Source of the DNA: Aliarcobacter faecis
GTDB lineage: Bacteria; Campylobacterota; Campylobacteria; Campylobacterales; Arcobacteraceae
Direction: 5' to 3'
Assembly (NCBI RefSeq): GCF_013201705.1
Contig: NZ_CP053837.1
Coordinates: 1,178,001-1,242,000 of the forward strand
DNA: 64,000 bases
Shown here: positions 8,887-20,648 of the stretch, one piece after another
How positions within the stretch are numbered: position 1 is the stretch's first letter
Layout of the letters: the number at the start of each line of letters is the position of its first letter
Program-made: the position numbers and the translations under genes
The notes under the pieces: generated by a model
What the model saw: only the letters and a program-made list of their open reading frames with translations
Databases searched by the model: none
Told to the model about the DNA's origin: nothing

Positions 8887-10441
8887 TTTTCAACTCTTCT
8901 TTAATATGTATTTTAGCATGTTCAAATGTTCTATATATTTTTATACTATTAAAAATATTAGCTATTTTTAATAGCCTTCTTTTAAAACTATATTTTATAA
9001 CCAATATAATTTCAATATCTTTATCTCGATATTTTTCTATAATATCCTCAAATTTAAATATAGCAGATATATCCAAATAGTTTACTTCGGTACAATCAAT
9101 AACTATTTTATCACTAAACTTTACTCTATTTAGAACTTTTTCAAGAAGTGTTGCTGTTGCAAAAAATAGAGCCCCATTTACTCTTATTACATCAATACTT
9201 TTTGTATTATTATCTATTTTTATTTTTGTTTTATAATGCTTCATTTTTATTTTTGTTGAAATTTGATAAACCGCCATAATAGAAGCAATAGTAACTCCAA
9301 CAGCAACTGCCATAATTAAATCTACAAAAACCGTCATTAAAAATACAGTTACCATAACTAAAAGTTCATCTTTTGATACTTTTCTTATAATTTGCAAAAA
9401 TCTATAATCCAAAATATCAAAACCTACTTTAATTAATATTCCAGCAAGAAGAGCAAGGGGAATTTTAGAAGCTATTGGTGCTAAAACAAGAGCTACTAAA
9501 AGTAATACAATAGCATGTGTTATTCCTGATATTCTTGTTGTTGCTCCATTTTTCATATTTACAACAGTCCTCATAGTTGCTCCTGCTCCTGGAATTGCAC
9601 CAAAAAAAGAGCAAATTGTATTTCCTATACCTTGAGCAATTAACTCTTTTTTTGAATTATGATTTGTTTTAAGCTTTGAATCAACATAAACAGAAGTTAA
9701 TTGAGTATCTACTGAACCCAAAACAGCTAAAGTAATAGCAAAAGTCAATATAGTACTTAAATGTAAAATATCAAAAGGTAAAGGAATAACAAAATCTGGT
9801 AACTCAGAAGGAATTTCTCCTATTGTTACTACATTTAAATTTAGAAAGTATGATAAAACTGTTACAAAAAATAGTGCAATTAAAGCAGCAGGAACAATTT
9901 TTGTTACTCTTTTTGGAGTAAAAAACATTATAAGTATTGTTAAAACTCCAACAAAAAGTGCTTCATAATTTATATTCTTTAAAGTATCTAAAAGATTTGT
10001 AACTATAAAAATAATTGAACTACTTGTTTCAACACCCAAAAGTGGATTTATTTGTAAAAATATGATAATAACACCTATTCCACACATAAAACCAGAGATA
10101 ATTGGATAAGGAATAAACTTTATCCATTTTCCTAAATCCACAATACCAAAAGATATTTGAATAAGTCCTGCAAAAAATACCACTGCCATAACAGATTGGA
10201 AATCATTTGGAAAAGCAGCAATAGCTGAAGCTGTAACAACAGTCATAGGACCAGTAGGTCCTGAAACTTGAACAGAAACACCACCTAAAAGAGCTGCAAA
10301 GAAACCTAAAATTATTGCTCCATAAAGCCCAGAAATTGCACCTGCACCACTTACAACTCCAAAAGCTAAAGCTAGAGGAAGAGCAACTATTGCAACTGTA
10401 ATTCCTGCTAAGATATCATTTTTTATGGTAACTAACTTCAC
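8861..10441 (-). CDS. SulP-family anion transporter with STAS domain
   Basis: A 526-residue inner-membrane transporter of the SulP/SLC26 family. Residues 1-385 hold the repeated hydrophobic helices, including the N-terminal family stretch ITVAIVALPLALAFGV and PGAGATMRTVVNMKNGATTRISG near 285. Residues about 405-510 form a cytoplasmic STAS domain with IRVNGALFFATATLLEKVL and VIDCTEVNYLDISAI. Substrates in the family include sulfate, bicarbonate and C4-dicarboxylates; the sequence alone does not tell which applies. It starts with GTG at 10441 behind AAAGG, 7 bases after der, and overlaps hemD. Confidence 0.9.
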   Translation of the reverse strand: MKLVTIKNDILAGITVAIVALPLALAFGVVSGAGAISGLYGAIILGFFAALLGGVSVQVSGPTGPMTVVTASAIAAFPNDFQSVMAVVFFAGLIQISFGIVDLGKWIKFIPYPIISGFMCGIGVIIIFLQINPLLGVETSSSIIFIVTNLLDTLKNINYEALFVGVLTILIMFFTPKRVTKIVPAALIALFFVTVLSYFLNLNVVTIGEIPSELPDFVIPLPFDILHLSTILTFAITLAVLGSVDTQLTSVYVDSKLKTNHNSKKELIAQGIGNTICSFFGAIPGAGATMRTVVNMKNGATTRISGITHAIVLLLVALVLAPIASKIPLALLAGILIKVGFDILDYRFLQIIRKVSKDELLVMVTVFLMTVFVDLIMAVAVGVTIASIMAVYQISTKIKMKHYKTKIKIDNNTKSIDVIRVNGALFFATATLLEKVLNRVKFSDKIVIDCTEVNYLDISAIFKFEDIIEKYRDKDIEIILVIKYSFKRRLLKIANIFNSIKIYRTFEHAKIHIKEELKNGKNLSFK

Positions 10442-10448
10442 AAAAACC

Positions 10449-11912
10449 TTACCTTTCTAAATACTCTTCATCTCCCATTTTATCATTTTTACCTCTTGCA
10501 ATAACATGAATAGGTGTCCCCTCAAAATTAAATTTTTCTCTTAAAAAGTTAATTAAATATCTTTTATAAGAGTAGTGTAAAAGTTGTGGTTTATTCATAA
10601 CTAAAGCTATTCTTGGAGGTCGTGAACTAAATTGTGTTGAATAATATATTCTTAAATATGCTCCATTTGGACTAGGAAGAGAGTGTCTAATAACTGCTTC
10701 TTCGATTACTTTATTTAGTTGAGAAGTAGGAATTCTTTGAGTATAGTTATCAAAAATTTCTACAATTTTATCTTTTAATCTATCTATACTTCTTCCTGAT
10801 TTAGCTGAAACAGCAATAATTGGAGCATAAGATAAAAATCTAAATCTTCTTCTTACCTCTTCTTCAATTTTTTGGAAAGTATCCATATTCTCATCCCATT
10901 TATTTAAAACAATAATTGTTCCCAATCCATATTCATCTACAAGCCCAGCTATTTTTTCATCTAAATCTGTTAGCTCTCTTGAAGCATCAAGAACAACTAA
11001 AGCAACATTTGCCTTTTCTAACATCTCTTTTGTTCTCATTAGAGCATATTTTTCTATTCCCTCAATACTTCCTCTTCTTCTAAGCCCTGCTGTATCTACA
11101 AAAGTTATATCTTTATCTTTATATGAAAATTTTTCATCAACTGGGTCAATTGTTGTTCCTGCTATTGATGATACTACAGATCTTTCCATTCCAACAAGAG
11201 CATTTAGGATAGAAGATTTCCCAACATTAACTCTACCTATAATGGCTACATTTATAGAAGTATCATCTACAATCTCTTCCTTTTCTAGTTTTTCTAAACC
11301 TTCAGTTGAAAAATCTTCATTCTCATCAAACTCTTCATCAAAAAATTCATCTTCAAGCTCTTTTCTTCTTTTTTCCTCTTCAAGTTTAGCAACAGTCTCT
11401 GGGTTTTCTGGAAGTTGTTTATAAATCCACTCATAAAGCATTTTCGTTCCACGATTATGTGAAACTGATATTCCAAACAGATTTTCATCACTTATTCCAA
11501 ACTCAAAAAACTCCCAAAGTCTCTCTAATTCTTTATCGTTATCAATTTTATTTACAACTAAAGCAAGCTCTTTTCCTAGTCTTTGAAGCTCATAAAATAG
11601 TTCTTTATCATTATCATCAGGAATATTTTTTCCATCTACCATAAAAAGTATTATATCAGCCTCTTTTGCAGTTTTTATAGCTTTATTTTTTACACTTGAA
11701 AAAATTTCATCATTTGTTTCATCAATTCCACCAGTATCAAGTAATAGTGCTGATCTATCTAAAATCTCTATTTCATGTTTTTTAATATCTCTTGTAGTCC
11801 CAGCAATATCTGAAACAATTGCTATTCTTTTATTTGCAAGTCTATTAAACAGTGATGATTTTCCAACATTTGGTTGCCCTATTAATGCAACTTTTTTTAA
11901 ATTATTTTCCAT
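10449..11912 (-). CDS. der: Ribosome biogenesis GTPase Der (EngA)
   Basis: Der is a double GTPase needed for 50S subunit maturation. The 487-residue protein has a first G domain with GQPNVGKSS, DTGG and NKID, an acidic spacer of about 35 residues rich in Glu (near 175-215), a second G domain with GRVNVGKSS, DTAGLRRRG and NKWD, and a C-terminal KH-like domain from about residue 385. All G1, G3 and G4 motifs look intact in both halves. The gene follows the hpf terminator and leads into the SulP gene. Confidence 0.96.
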   Translation of the reverse strand: MENNLKKVALIGQPNVGKSSLFNRLANKRIAIVSDIAGTTRDIKKHEIEILDRSALLLDTGGIDETNDEIFSSVKNKAIKTAKEADIILFMVDGKNIPDDNDKELFYELQRLGKELALVVNKIDNDKELERLWEFFEFGISDENLFGISVSHNRGTKMLYEWIYKQLPENPETVAKLEEEKRRKELEDEFFDEEFDENEDFSTEGLEKLEKEEIVDDTSINVAIIGRVNVGKSSILNALVGMERSVVSSIAGTTIDPVDEKFSYKDKDITFVDTAGLRRRGSIEGIEKYALMRTKEMLEKANVALVVLDASRELTDLDEKIAGLVDEYGLGTIIVLNKWDENMDTFQKIEEEVRRRFRFLSYAPIIAVSAKSGRSIDRLKDKIVEIFDNYTQRIPTSQLNKVIEEAVIRHSLPSPNGAYLRIYYSTQFSSRPPRIALVMNKPQLLHYSYKRYLINFLREKFNFEGTPIHVIARGKNDKMGDEEYLER

Positions 11913-11938
11913 AAATATTTATCCTAATTATATAAATT

Positions 11939-11973
11939 AAAAAAGGTATTAGCCTAAAGCTAATACCTTTTTT
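11939..11973 (-). terminator. Strong intrinsic terminator between hpf and der
   Basis: A perfect 15-bp inverted repeat, AAAAAAGGTATTAGC with GCTAATACCTTTTTT, encloses a 5-base loop. It lies just after the hpf stop codon and upstream of der, giving an A-stem-U terminator that works on the minus strand. Confidence 0.88.
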
Positions 11974-11989
11974 CTACTTTACTAAACTC

Positions 11990-12532
11990 CTAGTAAAGTC
12001 CAAATTTTCCAGCTGCATTTGCCTTATAAAGAACTCTCATATTATCATCTTTATCGTAAAAAACCTTAAATTGAGCAGTTGAATTTTTCAACTCTTCTAA
12101 AGCTTCTTCAATATCAATTGGTTTATAAGATGTAAGTCTTTGTGGGATTATTTCATCTTCAAATTTTTCAAGCTCTTTTGCAACATTATCTACAACTTCA
12201 TTTAATTCAACTTCACTAAGTTTTGTAGCTTTGTGAGTTGCAACTTTATCATGATGTCTTCTTAAAACTTTAGATACCCTATCGACAGCTATATCAATAG
12301 CAGCATATAAATCTTTATCTTTTTGTTTTACAACAACAGTATCGATATTTGCAATATTTAATGTAAACTCAAATGTAAAAACATTTTTACCCTGTTTTTC
12401 ATCTGCACTAATTATTGAAGCCACAGAGATAATATCTAAGTTATATTTTTCAAATGCACTAATAGAACTATTTACATAATCTTTTATAGCATCTGTTAAT
12501 TTAATGTGTCTTCCAACGATACTTGTATTCAT
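11990..12532 (-). CDS. hpf: Long ribosome hibernation-promoting factor
   Basis: Hpf binds the 30S decoding centre and helps ribosomes form inactive 100S dimers in stationary phase. The 180-residue protein has the N-terminal HPF/RaiA domain (about 1-105: VGRHIKLTDAIKDYV, AAIDIAVDRVSKVLRRH), a charged linker, and the C-terminal dimerisation tail (about 125-180: TSYKPIDIEEALEEL, YKANAAGKFGLY). The tail makes this the long form, which in the family can form 100S particles without RMF. AAGGAG precedes the ATG, and the gene stands alone with its own terminator. Confidence 0.93.
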   Translation of the reverse strand: MNTSIVGRHIKLTDAIKDYVNSSISAFEKYNLDIISVASIISADEKQGKNVFTFEFTLNIANIDTVVVKQKDKDLYAAIDIAVDRVSKVLRRHHDKVATHKATKLSEVELNEVVDNVAKELEKFEDEIIPQRLTSYKPIDIEEALEELKNSTAQFKVFYDKDDNMRVLYKANAAGKFGLY

Positions 12533-12617
12533 AATAACTCCTTATATTGTAATCAAGATATTCTAACATAAAAATTATAAAATCAGTATAACCGATATTT
12601 TTCAACCTTTTATCAAA

Positions 12618-15530
12618 TCACTTTGTAGAATAATCCAAATTTAAACCATTAAAAATATTTGCAGGAGCAGTAAAAACTCTTTTAAATATATTAACTGGAG
12701 CAGAAAAACTATCTTTTAAAAGATTTGTAGAAATCTTTGGATTACTTAAATCTCCATAAATATCAACCAAAGTTTCGACTCTCTCTTCATTACCTAATAA
12801 AATATAATTTACCAATGGAATAAATCGTACAAATGTTGTATAATCCTTTAAAAATATCAAATTTATCTTTGCATCTATTGTAAAATTATTTAAATTTATA
12901 ACTCCAAAACCTTCAAAATCGATTCCAGTTCCAATAGTATTTAAATTATCTATTTTTAAAATATTTTCATCTTTACTATATGTAAACTCCATATTTCCCT
13001 CTTTTAAAGTATAGACTCCAATATTTTTAAGTCCAATTCCAGCCGTTGGTAATGCAAAGAGAGGATTAAAAGGCAAGGTTATAATTTGTGTTGCTAAAGC
13101 AGGAGTTGTTTCAACAAAAGCTAAAAGATTACTTAATATTGATAAATTCGAAATACTACTATCTTTCACTAAAAGTTTTCCACCAAATAGATTATAATTT
13201 CCATTTGCATATAAATTTATGGTTCCACCATTTATTATTTGTTTAGCTAAAAGAGAATTTAAAAACTCTTCACTTAAATTTGCTGCAAAGATATCTATTT
13301 TTTCATCTTCATACTCTCGAAAACTAAGTTCACTATCTTTATATTTTAAATAAACAAACCTCTCTTTATCATTTAAATTTAAAATATAATTTTCTGCTAA
13401 AATTTTATACTCATTATTTATAGTTATATTTGAATTAATTGCATTTATAAGTAATTTTTTATAGCTTAATTTACTTGCTATTTTAAAATCTAAATCCACA
13501 TCTAAATTTTTAATTTCCAATTTTAAAGAATCATTTCTTAACTCAACTTTTAAATTATCATCAATACTAGATATTTTTGTAATATCATCTTTAATATTTC
13601 CTTTAATATCCAACTCTTGTAAATCCATACCATCTTTTTTTAGAGGAAAAGTGAGCTCTTTTAAAGATGCTTCAAAATTTGTCTCATCTTTGTTTATAAA
13701 GACTTTTGCATTTTTAAAACTATAAATATTATCTTCTTGCTCTAAAGAGCAGTTTTCTAAAATTATATTTATATTTTTATCAAAATTTTTATTCTTATTA
13801 TTTGAAAAAGTATCAATAATTTTGTAATCTTTTAGAAAAATATCTATGTTATCTTTTATCTCAATTTTAAAATCTTTATCTTTTGAACTAATTGCTATAT
13901 CATTCTCTTTTATAAATCCTTCTACAAAAAGCTCAGATAATTTAACCTCATTTTTATAAAGTGGAAAATCAAATCCAGCAATTAAAGCCTCAAAATCAAT
14001 ATTTTTCTCATCAAATATTTTTAAAACTAAATTTCCTGATTTTATAGAGTAATCTTTTAAAAGTTTTGAGTAATCATAAATTTTACTTAAATCATCAACT
14101 ATTATAAAAAGATTATTTTCAAATTTAATTTTTGTATGTAAAGCCTCTATATCAATATCTATATTTTTTGAGAAATCCATATTTATAGAAGTGGTAAAAT
14201 CTTTTATATCTAATATCTCATTATTTTCATTGTCTTTTATAAAAATTCTATTTATTTGCGTTATTCCAGAAGATTTTAGAGTATTTGTATCAATTTTTAT
14301 ATTAGCTGTTGCATCTATCATATCATTAAATAGAAAACTGGCATCTTCTACAAAAACCATATTATCTTCTAATTTAACTTTTGCATTGTTACTTTTAAAA
14401 TTAAAACTATCTATTGAAATTTCACTATTTTCTACAATAAACTCGCCTTTTGTAGTTAAGCTCTTTTTTTCATCATATGGAAAACTTAAAAGAAGTTTTG
14501 CATTAGTATTTCCACTTTTTTGTAAAATTGGTAAATCTATATCATAAGCCTTTAGAATAGCTAAGATATCACTATCTAGTTTTGTTTTGGTCTCAATATT
14601 TACATCTACAACACCATTTATCTCATCTGTTAAATTTTTTATTGTTATATAAGAATTTATAAGCTCTTTATTTTTAAATTTTGCATTAACTAATTCAAAA
14701 TGTAAAGTGTCATTTTTAAACTTTACTTTTACATTTTGTGTAATAATTTTATTGATATTTTTATGAAACCTTATATTAGCAGCTTCTATATGGGCTTCTC
14801 CTTGTAAGGATTTTTCAATAATTTCATTTTTTTCTAAATCAAACTCTCCATAAAACCAATCTAATTTAAAGTTTCCTGTTACATTATCATACATCCACTC
14901 ATTAGCTGTTTGTGGTAAATCAAGAATTTCTTTTAGAAAATTAAGATTTTCAAAATATTCACTTCTTGTAAAAAACTTCAATCTATCTTTTGAAATATCA
15001 ATATTTGCTTTAAGAATTAAATTTTCATAATGGATATCTCCAAAATATTTAATTTCATTTTTAAAATAATCAAGTTTAACTAAACCTTGAAAAAGTACAC
15101 TGTAATCTTTTAAATATAGAGATTTTATATCAAACTCTACTTGTTTTGAAGCTCTATTTATAGTCGAGACTAAATTTACAAATTTATTGTCTAAGTACAA
15201 ATCATCATTATCTATGAAAATAGAGAACTCATTTCCATCTATTTTTAGATTTTTTATATCAATTTCTTGAAAAAAGTTTATTAATTTTGGGAAAAGCTCA
15301 ATATTCTTTTTTATATCTTCTATTGAAGATTTAACTTCACTTTTTTTAGATGTAAAATCTATCTTATCAATTCTAACAATGAGTTTTTTATCCAATTTTA
15401 TATAGAATTGCGAGACAAAAAAATTAGCAAAGGAAAAAGAGTTTATTTTGATACCTGAAAATAGAATTGAAAATAATATTATTATAGATAAAAATAGAAA
15501 AAGAAGTAGAGCTTTTATAGCTTTTAGCAT
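12618..15530 (-). CDS. Large AsmA-like / DUF3971 envelope protein
   Basis: A 970-residue protein with one N-terminal membrane helix (about 5-27) followed by long repetitive beta-rich sequence. It ends in an AsmA-like C-terminal region (about 770-940) that contains SILSNLLAFVETTPALATQ, GTGIDFEGFGVINLNN and VDIYGDLSNPKIS. AsmA-like/YhdP proteins span the periplasm and are implicated in phospholipid transport to the outer membrane, so that role is an inference here. The ATG at 15530 is backed by AAGGA. It is divergent from mltG, and the 5' ends overlap by 83 bases. Extremely AT-rich codon use. Confidence 0.8.
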   Translation of the reverse strand: MLKAIKALLLFLFLSIIILFSILFSGIKINSFSFANFFVSQFYIKLDKKLIVRIDKIDFTSKKSEVKSSIEDIKKNIELFPKLINFFQEIDIKNLKIDGNEFSIFIDNDDLYLDNKFVNLVSTINRASKQVEFDIKSLYLKDYSVLFQGLVKLDYFKNEIKYFGDIHYENLILKANIDISKDRLKFFTRSEYFENLNFLKEILDLPQTANEWMYDNVTGNFKLDWFYGEFDLEKNEIIEKSLQGEAHIEAANIRFHKNINKIITQNVKVKFKNDTLHFELVNAKFKNKELINSYITIKNLTDEINGVVDVNIETKTKLDSDILAILKAYDIDLPILQKSGNTNAKLLLSFPYDEKKSLTTKGEFIVENSEISIDSFNFKSNNAKVKLEDNMVFVEDASFLFNDMIDATANIKIDTNTLKSSGITQINRIFIKDNENNEILDIKDFTTSINMDFSKNIDIDIEALHTKIKFENNLFIIVDDLSKIYDYSKLLKDYSIKSGNLVLKIFDEKNIDFEALIAGFDFPLYKNEVKLSELFVEGFIKENDIAISSKDKDFKIEIKDNIDIFLKDYKIIDTFSNNKNKNFDKNINIILENCSLEQEDNIYSFKNAKVFINKDETNFEASLKELTFPLKKDGMDLQELDIKGNIKDDITKISSIDDNLKVELRNDSLKLEIKNLDVDLDFKIASKLSYKKLLINAINSNITINNEYKILAENYILNLNDKERFVYLKYKDSELSFREYEDEKIDIFAANLSEEFLNSLLAKQIINGGTINLYANGNYNLFGGKLLVKDSSISNLSILSNLLAFVETTPALATQIITLPFNPLFALPTAGIGLKNIGVYTLKEGNMEFTYSKDENILKIDNLNTIGTGIDFEGFGVINLNNFTIDAKINLIFLKDYTTFVRFIPLVNYILLGNEERVETLVDIYGDLSNPKISTNLLKDSFSAPVNIFKRVFTAPANIFNGLNLDYSTK

Positions 15531-16572
15531 TATTGAAAGTATCCTTATTTTTACAATTGTTCTTTTATACTATTTGACTCTACCAATGACATCATCAAAA
15601 ATCCTTTTTATCCCAAAAGGTAGTACCAATAATATCATAAGTTACTTAAATAAAACTGGTTATGAGATGAATAAACTAGATGAAATAGTAATAAAAGCAA
15701 CAGGCTTTATACAAAGCGGTTGGATTGATATAGGTGAAACAAAACTTACAAAAATGGATTTTATAAATAGATTAGTAAACTCAAAAGCTGCTATGAAAAG
15801 TATAACTTTAATTCCTGGTGAAACATATTATGTCTTTTTAAAAAAATTAGCAAAAGAGTTTGATTTAAATGAGCAAAAGTTACTTAAGGTTTATAATGAA
15901 TTTGCATATAAATTAGATGGAAATATTCTTGCTGATACTTACTCTTTACCAATAGGAATGAATGAAGATTATATTATTTTATACTTATTTTCACAAACAG
16001 ATAAGAAATATGAGGAGTTTTCAACTAAAATATTTGGTTCTTATGATAAAAAAAAGTGGTATAACTATATAACTTTAGCTTCTATTATTCAAAAAGAGGC
16101 TGCAACAACAAATGAAATGCCAATAGTTGCAAGTGTAATTCATAATAGACTCAAAAAAAATATGGCTTTACAAATGGATGGAACATTGAACTATGGTAAA
16201 TATTCAAACTCTGTTATTACAGCAGAAAGAATAAGAAATGATGAAAGCTCATATAACACTTATAAATATAAAGGCTTACCCAAAGATCCAGTTTGTGCAG
16301 TTAGTCTTGATTCAATTAAAGCTGGAATATTCCCTGTAAAAAGTGAATATATATATTTTGTAAGAGATAATAAAACTGGTCTTCATAAATTTTCAAATAC
16401 ATATGAAAAACATCAAGCAAATATTAATGCAAATATTGGCGTAGAAAAAACATATACAAAACTAAAAGAAGAAGAGACACAAATTGATACTCAAGCTCAA
16501 GATATTATGAAAACTGATATTACAAAACAGAAAACTCCTTCAATAAAAGACCTATTTAATAGTATAAATTAG
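15448..16572 (+). CDS. mltG: Endolytic murein transglycosylase MltG
   Basis: MltG cleaves nascent glycan strands and is thought to set glycan chain length. The 374-residue protein has a short cytoplasmic head, one membrane helix (about 22-44), a LysM-like region and a YceG catalytic domain. The family motif ASIIQKEAATTNEMPIVASV (about 212-231) contains the catalytic Glu, and the sequence continues to NYGKYSNS and GLPKDPVCAVSLDSI. The start is a TTG at 15448 preceded by AGGAAAAAGAG, because later ATGs would lose the membrane helix. The 5' end overlaps the opposite-strand AsmA-like gene. About 40 extra C-terminal residues are rich in Thr, Lys and Gln. Confidence 0.9.
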   Translation: MIPENRIENNIIIDKNRKRSRAFIAFSIIESILIFTIVLLYYLTLPMTSSKILFIPKGSTNNIISYLNKTGYEMNKLDEIVIKATGFIQSGWIDIGETKLTKMDFINRLVNSKAAMKSITLIPGETYYVFLKKLAKEFDLNEQKLLKVYNEFAYKLDGNILADTYSLPIGMNEDYIILYLFSQTDKKYEEFSTKIFGSYDKKKWYNYITLASIIQKEAATTNEMPIVASVIHNRLKKNMALQMDGTLNYGKYSNSVITAERIRNDESSYNTYKYKGLPKDPVCAVSLDSIKAGIFPVKSEYIYFVRDNKTGLHKFSNTYEKHQANINANIGVEKTYTKLKEEETQIDTQAQDIMKTDITKQKTPSIKDLFNSIN

Positions 16573-16605
16573 GTGTGAATATTTGAAACAATCAAATATT
16601 CACAC
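16573..16605 (+). terminator. Hairpin after mltG
   Basis: A perfect 13-bp inverted repeat (GTGTGAATATTTG with CAAATATTCACAC) encloses a 7-base loop right after the mltG stop. No clean T-run follows, so it may act as an mRNA 3'-end stabiliser rather than an efficient terminator. Confidence 0.55.
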
Positions 16606-16687
16606 TACTTAAATTACACAATTTCAATCATTTTAAATAAAATAAAAGTTACAATCCACGCATATCAAAATTCAAAATTTAGGATAA

Positions 16688-18883
<2,196 letters not shown>

Positions 18884-18888
18884 TTTTT

Positions 18889-18912
18889 AACTAGGACTTA
18901 AAAGTCCTAGTT
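18889..18912 (+). terminator. Intrinsic terminator after icd
   Basis: An 11-bp inverted repeat, AACTAGGACTT with AAGTCCTAGTT, has a very short A-rich loop and ends in TTT, 6 bases after the icd stop. Confidence 0.75.
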
Positions 18913-18991
18913 TCTTAAAATAAGTCATTAAAATCTCTTTTAAATAAAATTAATTATAAAATACCCTATAAATATCTTATAGGAGCTAAAA

Positions 18992-19282
18992 ATGAAACAA
19001 ACATTTGAAGTACATAATGTAAAATGTGGAGGTTGTGCAAATACTTTAATAAAATCTTTAAAAGATGATTTTGGGATAGTAGAAGTAAATTTAGATATTC
19101 ATCCAAGACAAATAACTTTAAATATAGAAGATAATAAAATTGAACAGTTAAAATTAAAATTAAGAGGCTTAGGTTATCCTCTAACAAGTGATGAGTTAAG
19201 TGGTTTTGAAAAAGCGGCGACAACTGCAAAAAGTTTTGTATCTTGTGCTATTGGAAAAATAGATGTTGCTATAAATAAATAA
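18992..19282 (+). CDS. Small heavy-metal-associated (HMA-like) domain protein
   Basis: A 96-residue protein whose first 70 residues match the HMA fold. The metal-binding CGGC motif (in VKCGGCANTL, Cys12 and Cys15) lies in the usual loop, and the beta-alpha pattern around VEVNLDIHPRQITLNIED follows. The C-terminal 25 residues are not part of the standard domain. HMA proteins bind Cu(I) or similar soft metals and pass them to ATPases or cytochrome oxidase. There is no P-type ATPase in this window, so the partner is unknown. AGGAG precedes the ATG. Confidence 0.75.
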   Translation: MKQTFEVHNVKCGGCANTLIKSLKDDFGIVEVNLDIHPRQITLNIEDNKIEQLKLKLRGLGYPLTSDELSGFEKAATTAKSFVSCAIGKIDVAINK

Positions 19283-19377
19283 ATTTTTATGAATAAATAA
19301 ATATTATTGACTAAAATCAATATATATTAATATTCTTTATATTAGAATTGTTCAATTCATTTCAAAAGGAGAATTTT

Positions 19378-19656
19378 ATGAAAAAAATAATTATTGCAAC
19401 AACGATTTTAGCAGCAACATGTGCTTTCGCTAACCCATATGCAAAATGTGTTAGCTGTCATGGTGCAAATGGAGAAAAAGTTGCATTAGGGAAATCTAAA
19501 ATTATTAAAGATATGACAAAAGCAGATTTTGTTGCAGCACTTAAAGGTTATCAAGATGGAACTTATGGTGGAGCACAAAAAGGTTTAATGGTTGGTCAAG
19601 TAAAAGGTATGGATGAAGCAACTATGAATGAGATTGCTGATCTTATCATAAAATAA
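19378..19656 (+). CDS. Small periplasmic cytochrome c (class I, c553-like)
   Basis: The ATG at 19378 (behind AAAAGGAG) gives a 92-residue precursor with a signal peptide (MKKIIIATTILAATCAFA) and one haem site, CVSCH. A methionine for the sixth ligand is available in GLMVGQVKGMDE. The mature protein, about 74 residues, is the size of c553-type electron carriers. In Campylobacterota these shuttle electrons between the bc1 complex and oxidases or periplasmic enzymes. An upstream in-frame ATG at 19348 would bury the signal peptide and is unlikely. Confidence 0.88.
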   Translation: MKKIIIATTILAATCAFANPYAKCVSCHGANGEKVALGKSKIIKDMTKADFVAALKGYQDGTYGGAQKGLMVGQVKGMDEATMNEIADLIIK

Positions 19657-19663
19657 TTTTTTA

Positions 19664-19693
19664 AAGATAGCTAGGAATACTCTTAGCTATCTT
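19664..19693. terminator. Bidirectional terminator between cytochrome c and the minus-strand cluster
   Basis: A 10-bp inverted repeat (AAGATAGCTA with TAGCTATCTT) spans the convergent gap and contains the stop codon of the minus-strand gene. AT-rich tails on both sides suit termination in either direction. Confidence 0.65.
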
Positions 19694-20091
19694 AAAATAT
19701 TGATCTTTTTTATCTCATCTATTATTTTTATGAGCTCTTTTTTTTCATCTAATAATTTTTTAATTAAAATATCTTTATCATCTTCAAGGTTTAATATATT
19801 TTTTTGTTCTAAAATTTTCCCAAAATAAAATACAAAAACTCCTTTAGTTTTATCATATTCTAAATTTTCTAATTCTACTGTTATTTGAGGTTTATCATCG
19901 CCTAAACCGTTTGTTAAAATAATTTTATCAAATTTACAAAGATTATATACTATATTTTTTTCATCTATTTTTGCTTCAAAAAGCTCTTTTTTCCAATAAT
20001 TAGTAGCTTCTTTTTCAAAAAAATAAAGATTTTTTGATAATATTTTTTCAAATATCTCTTTATTTATTGAAAGTTTTATAATTTTTTTCAT
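19687..20091 (-). CDS. Hypothetical protein, 134 residues
   Basis: I do not recognise a family. The protein is hydrophilic, with no signal peptide or membrane helix, and ends in a Lys/Glu-rich helical, probably coiled-coil, tail (about 100-134). Its ATG overlaps the TGA of the upstream gene as ATGA, so it is translationally coupled to the membrane-anchored protein and, through it, to the MnmC-like oxidase. Confidence 0.7.
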   Translation of the reverse strand: MKKIIKLSINKEIFEKILSKNLYFFEKEATNYWKKELFEAKIDEKNIVYNLCKFDKIILTNGLGDDKPQITVELENLEYDKTKGVFVFYFGKILEQKNILNLEDDKDILIKKLLDEKKELIKIIDEIKKINILR

Positions 20092-20648
20092 TTTAAATTT
20101 TCTAAAAAATCTTCTAAATTACTATTTTGTTGAGCCTGTGTAATTCCATCTTGTAATGCACCTTTTTTTACACTTCCTTGATAAATTTGCTCTATTTTAC
20201 CATTTTCTAAAATTTTATAGACAATATATATATTTTGGGCATCATCATTTATCCCAAAAAAACTTCTAAAACTTCCATTTGAATCGTTTATTAAAGGAAT
20301 TTCTGACTCTTTATATAAATTCTCTAGTTCACCATCAACTGCTATATTTTTTATAAGCCAAGGTGTATTTGAAATATTTGCAAATAAAACTATATTTTTA
20401 TTAGTTCTTTTATATAAATCCTTAAAAACTACTAAAGCATCATGATTTAACAAAACAATATAACTATTTTTTTGAAAAAGCTCATCTTTTTTAATATCTT
20501 TTCCAATAAGTTCAAAATGTTTTGGAAGATTTACTATTGTTCTTTCTACTATATTTTTATTTTGACTTTTCTCTTTTGGTATAGTAAGATAGACTAAAAA
20601 GCCAAATCCTATAGCTCCTAATAAAACTACTTTTAAAATATTTTTCAA
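20088..20648 (-). CDS. Membrane-anchored protein of unknown function, thioredoxin-fold-like
   Basis: A 186-residue protein with one N-terminal hydrophobic segment (about 4-22) and a soluble domain probably outside the cytoplasm. Stretches such as YIVLLNHDALVVF, IVLFANISNTPWLIKNI and NIYIVYKILENGKIEQIYQG have the alternating pattern of a thioredoxin-like fold, but no CXXC is present, so redox activity by that route is unlikely. This is a fold guess, not a family match. The start is a TTG that overlaps the TGA of the upstream oxidase gene (TTGA), and its own stop overlaps the next start. Confidence 0.65.
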   Translation of the reverse strand: MKNILKVVLLGAIGFGFLVYLTIPKEKSQNKNIVERTIVNLPKHFELIGKDIKKDELFQKNSYIVLLNHDALVVFKDLYKRTNKNIVLFANISNTPWLIKNIAVDGELENLYKESEIPLINDSNGSFRSFFGINDDAQNIYIVYKILENGKIEQIYQGSVKKGALQDGITQAQQNSNLEDFLENLK

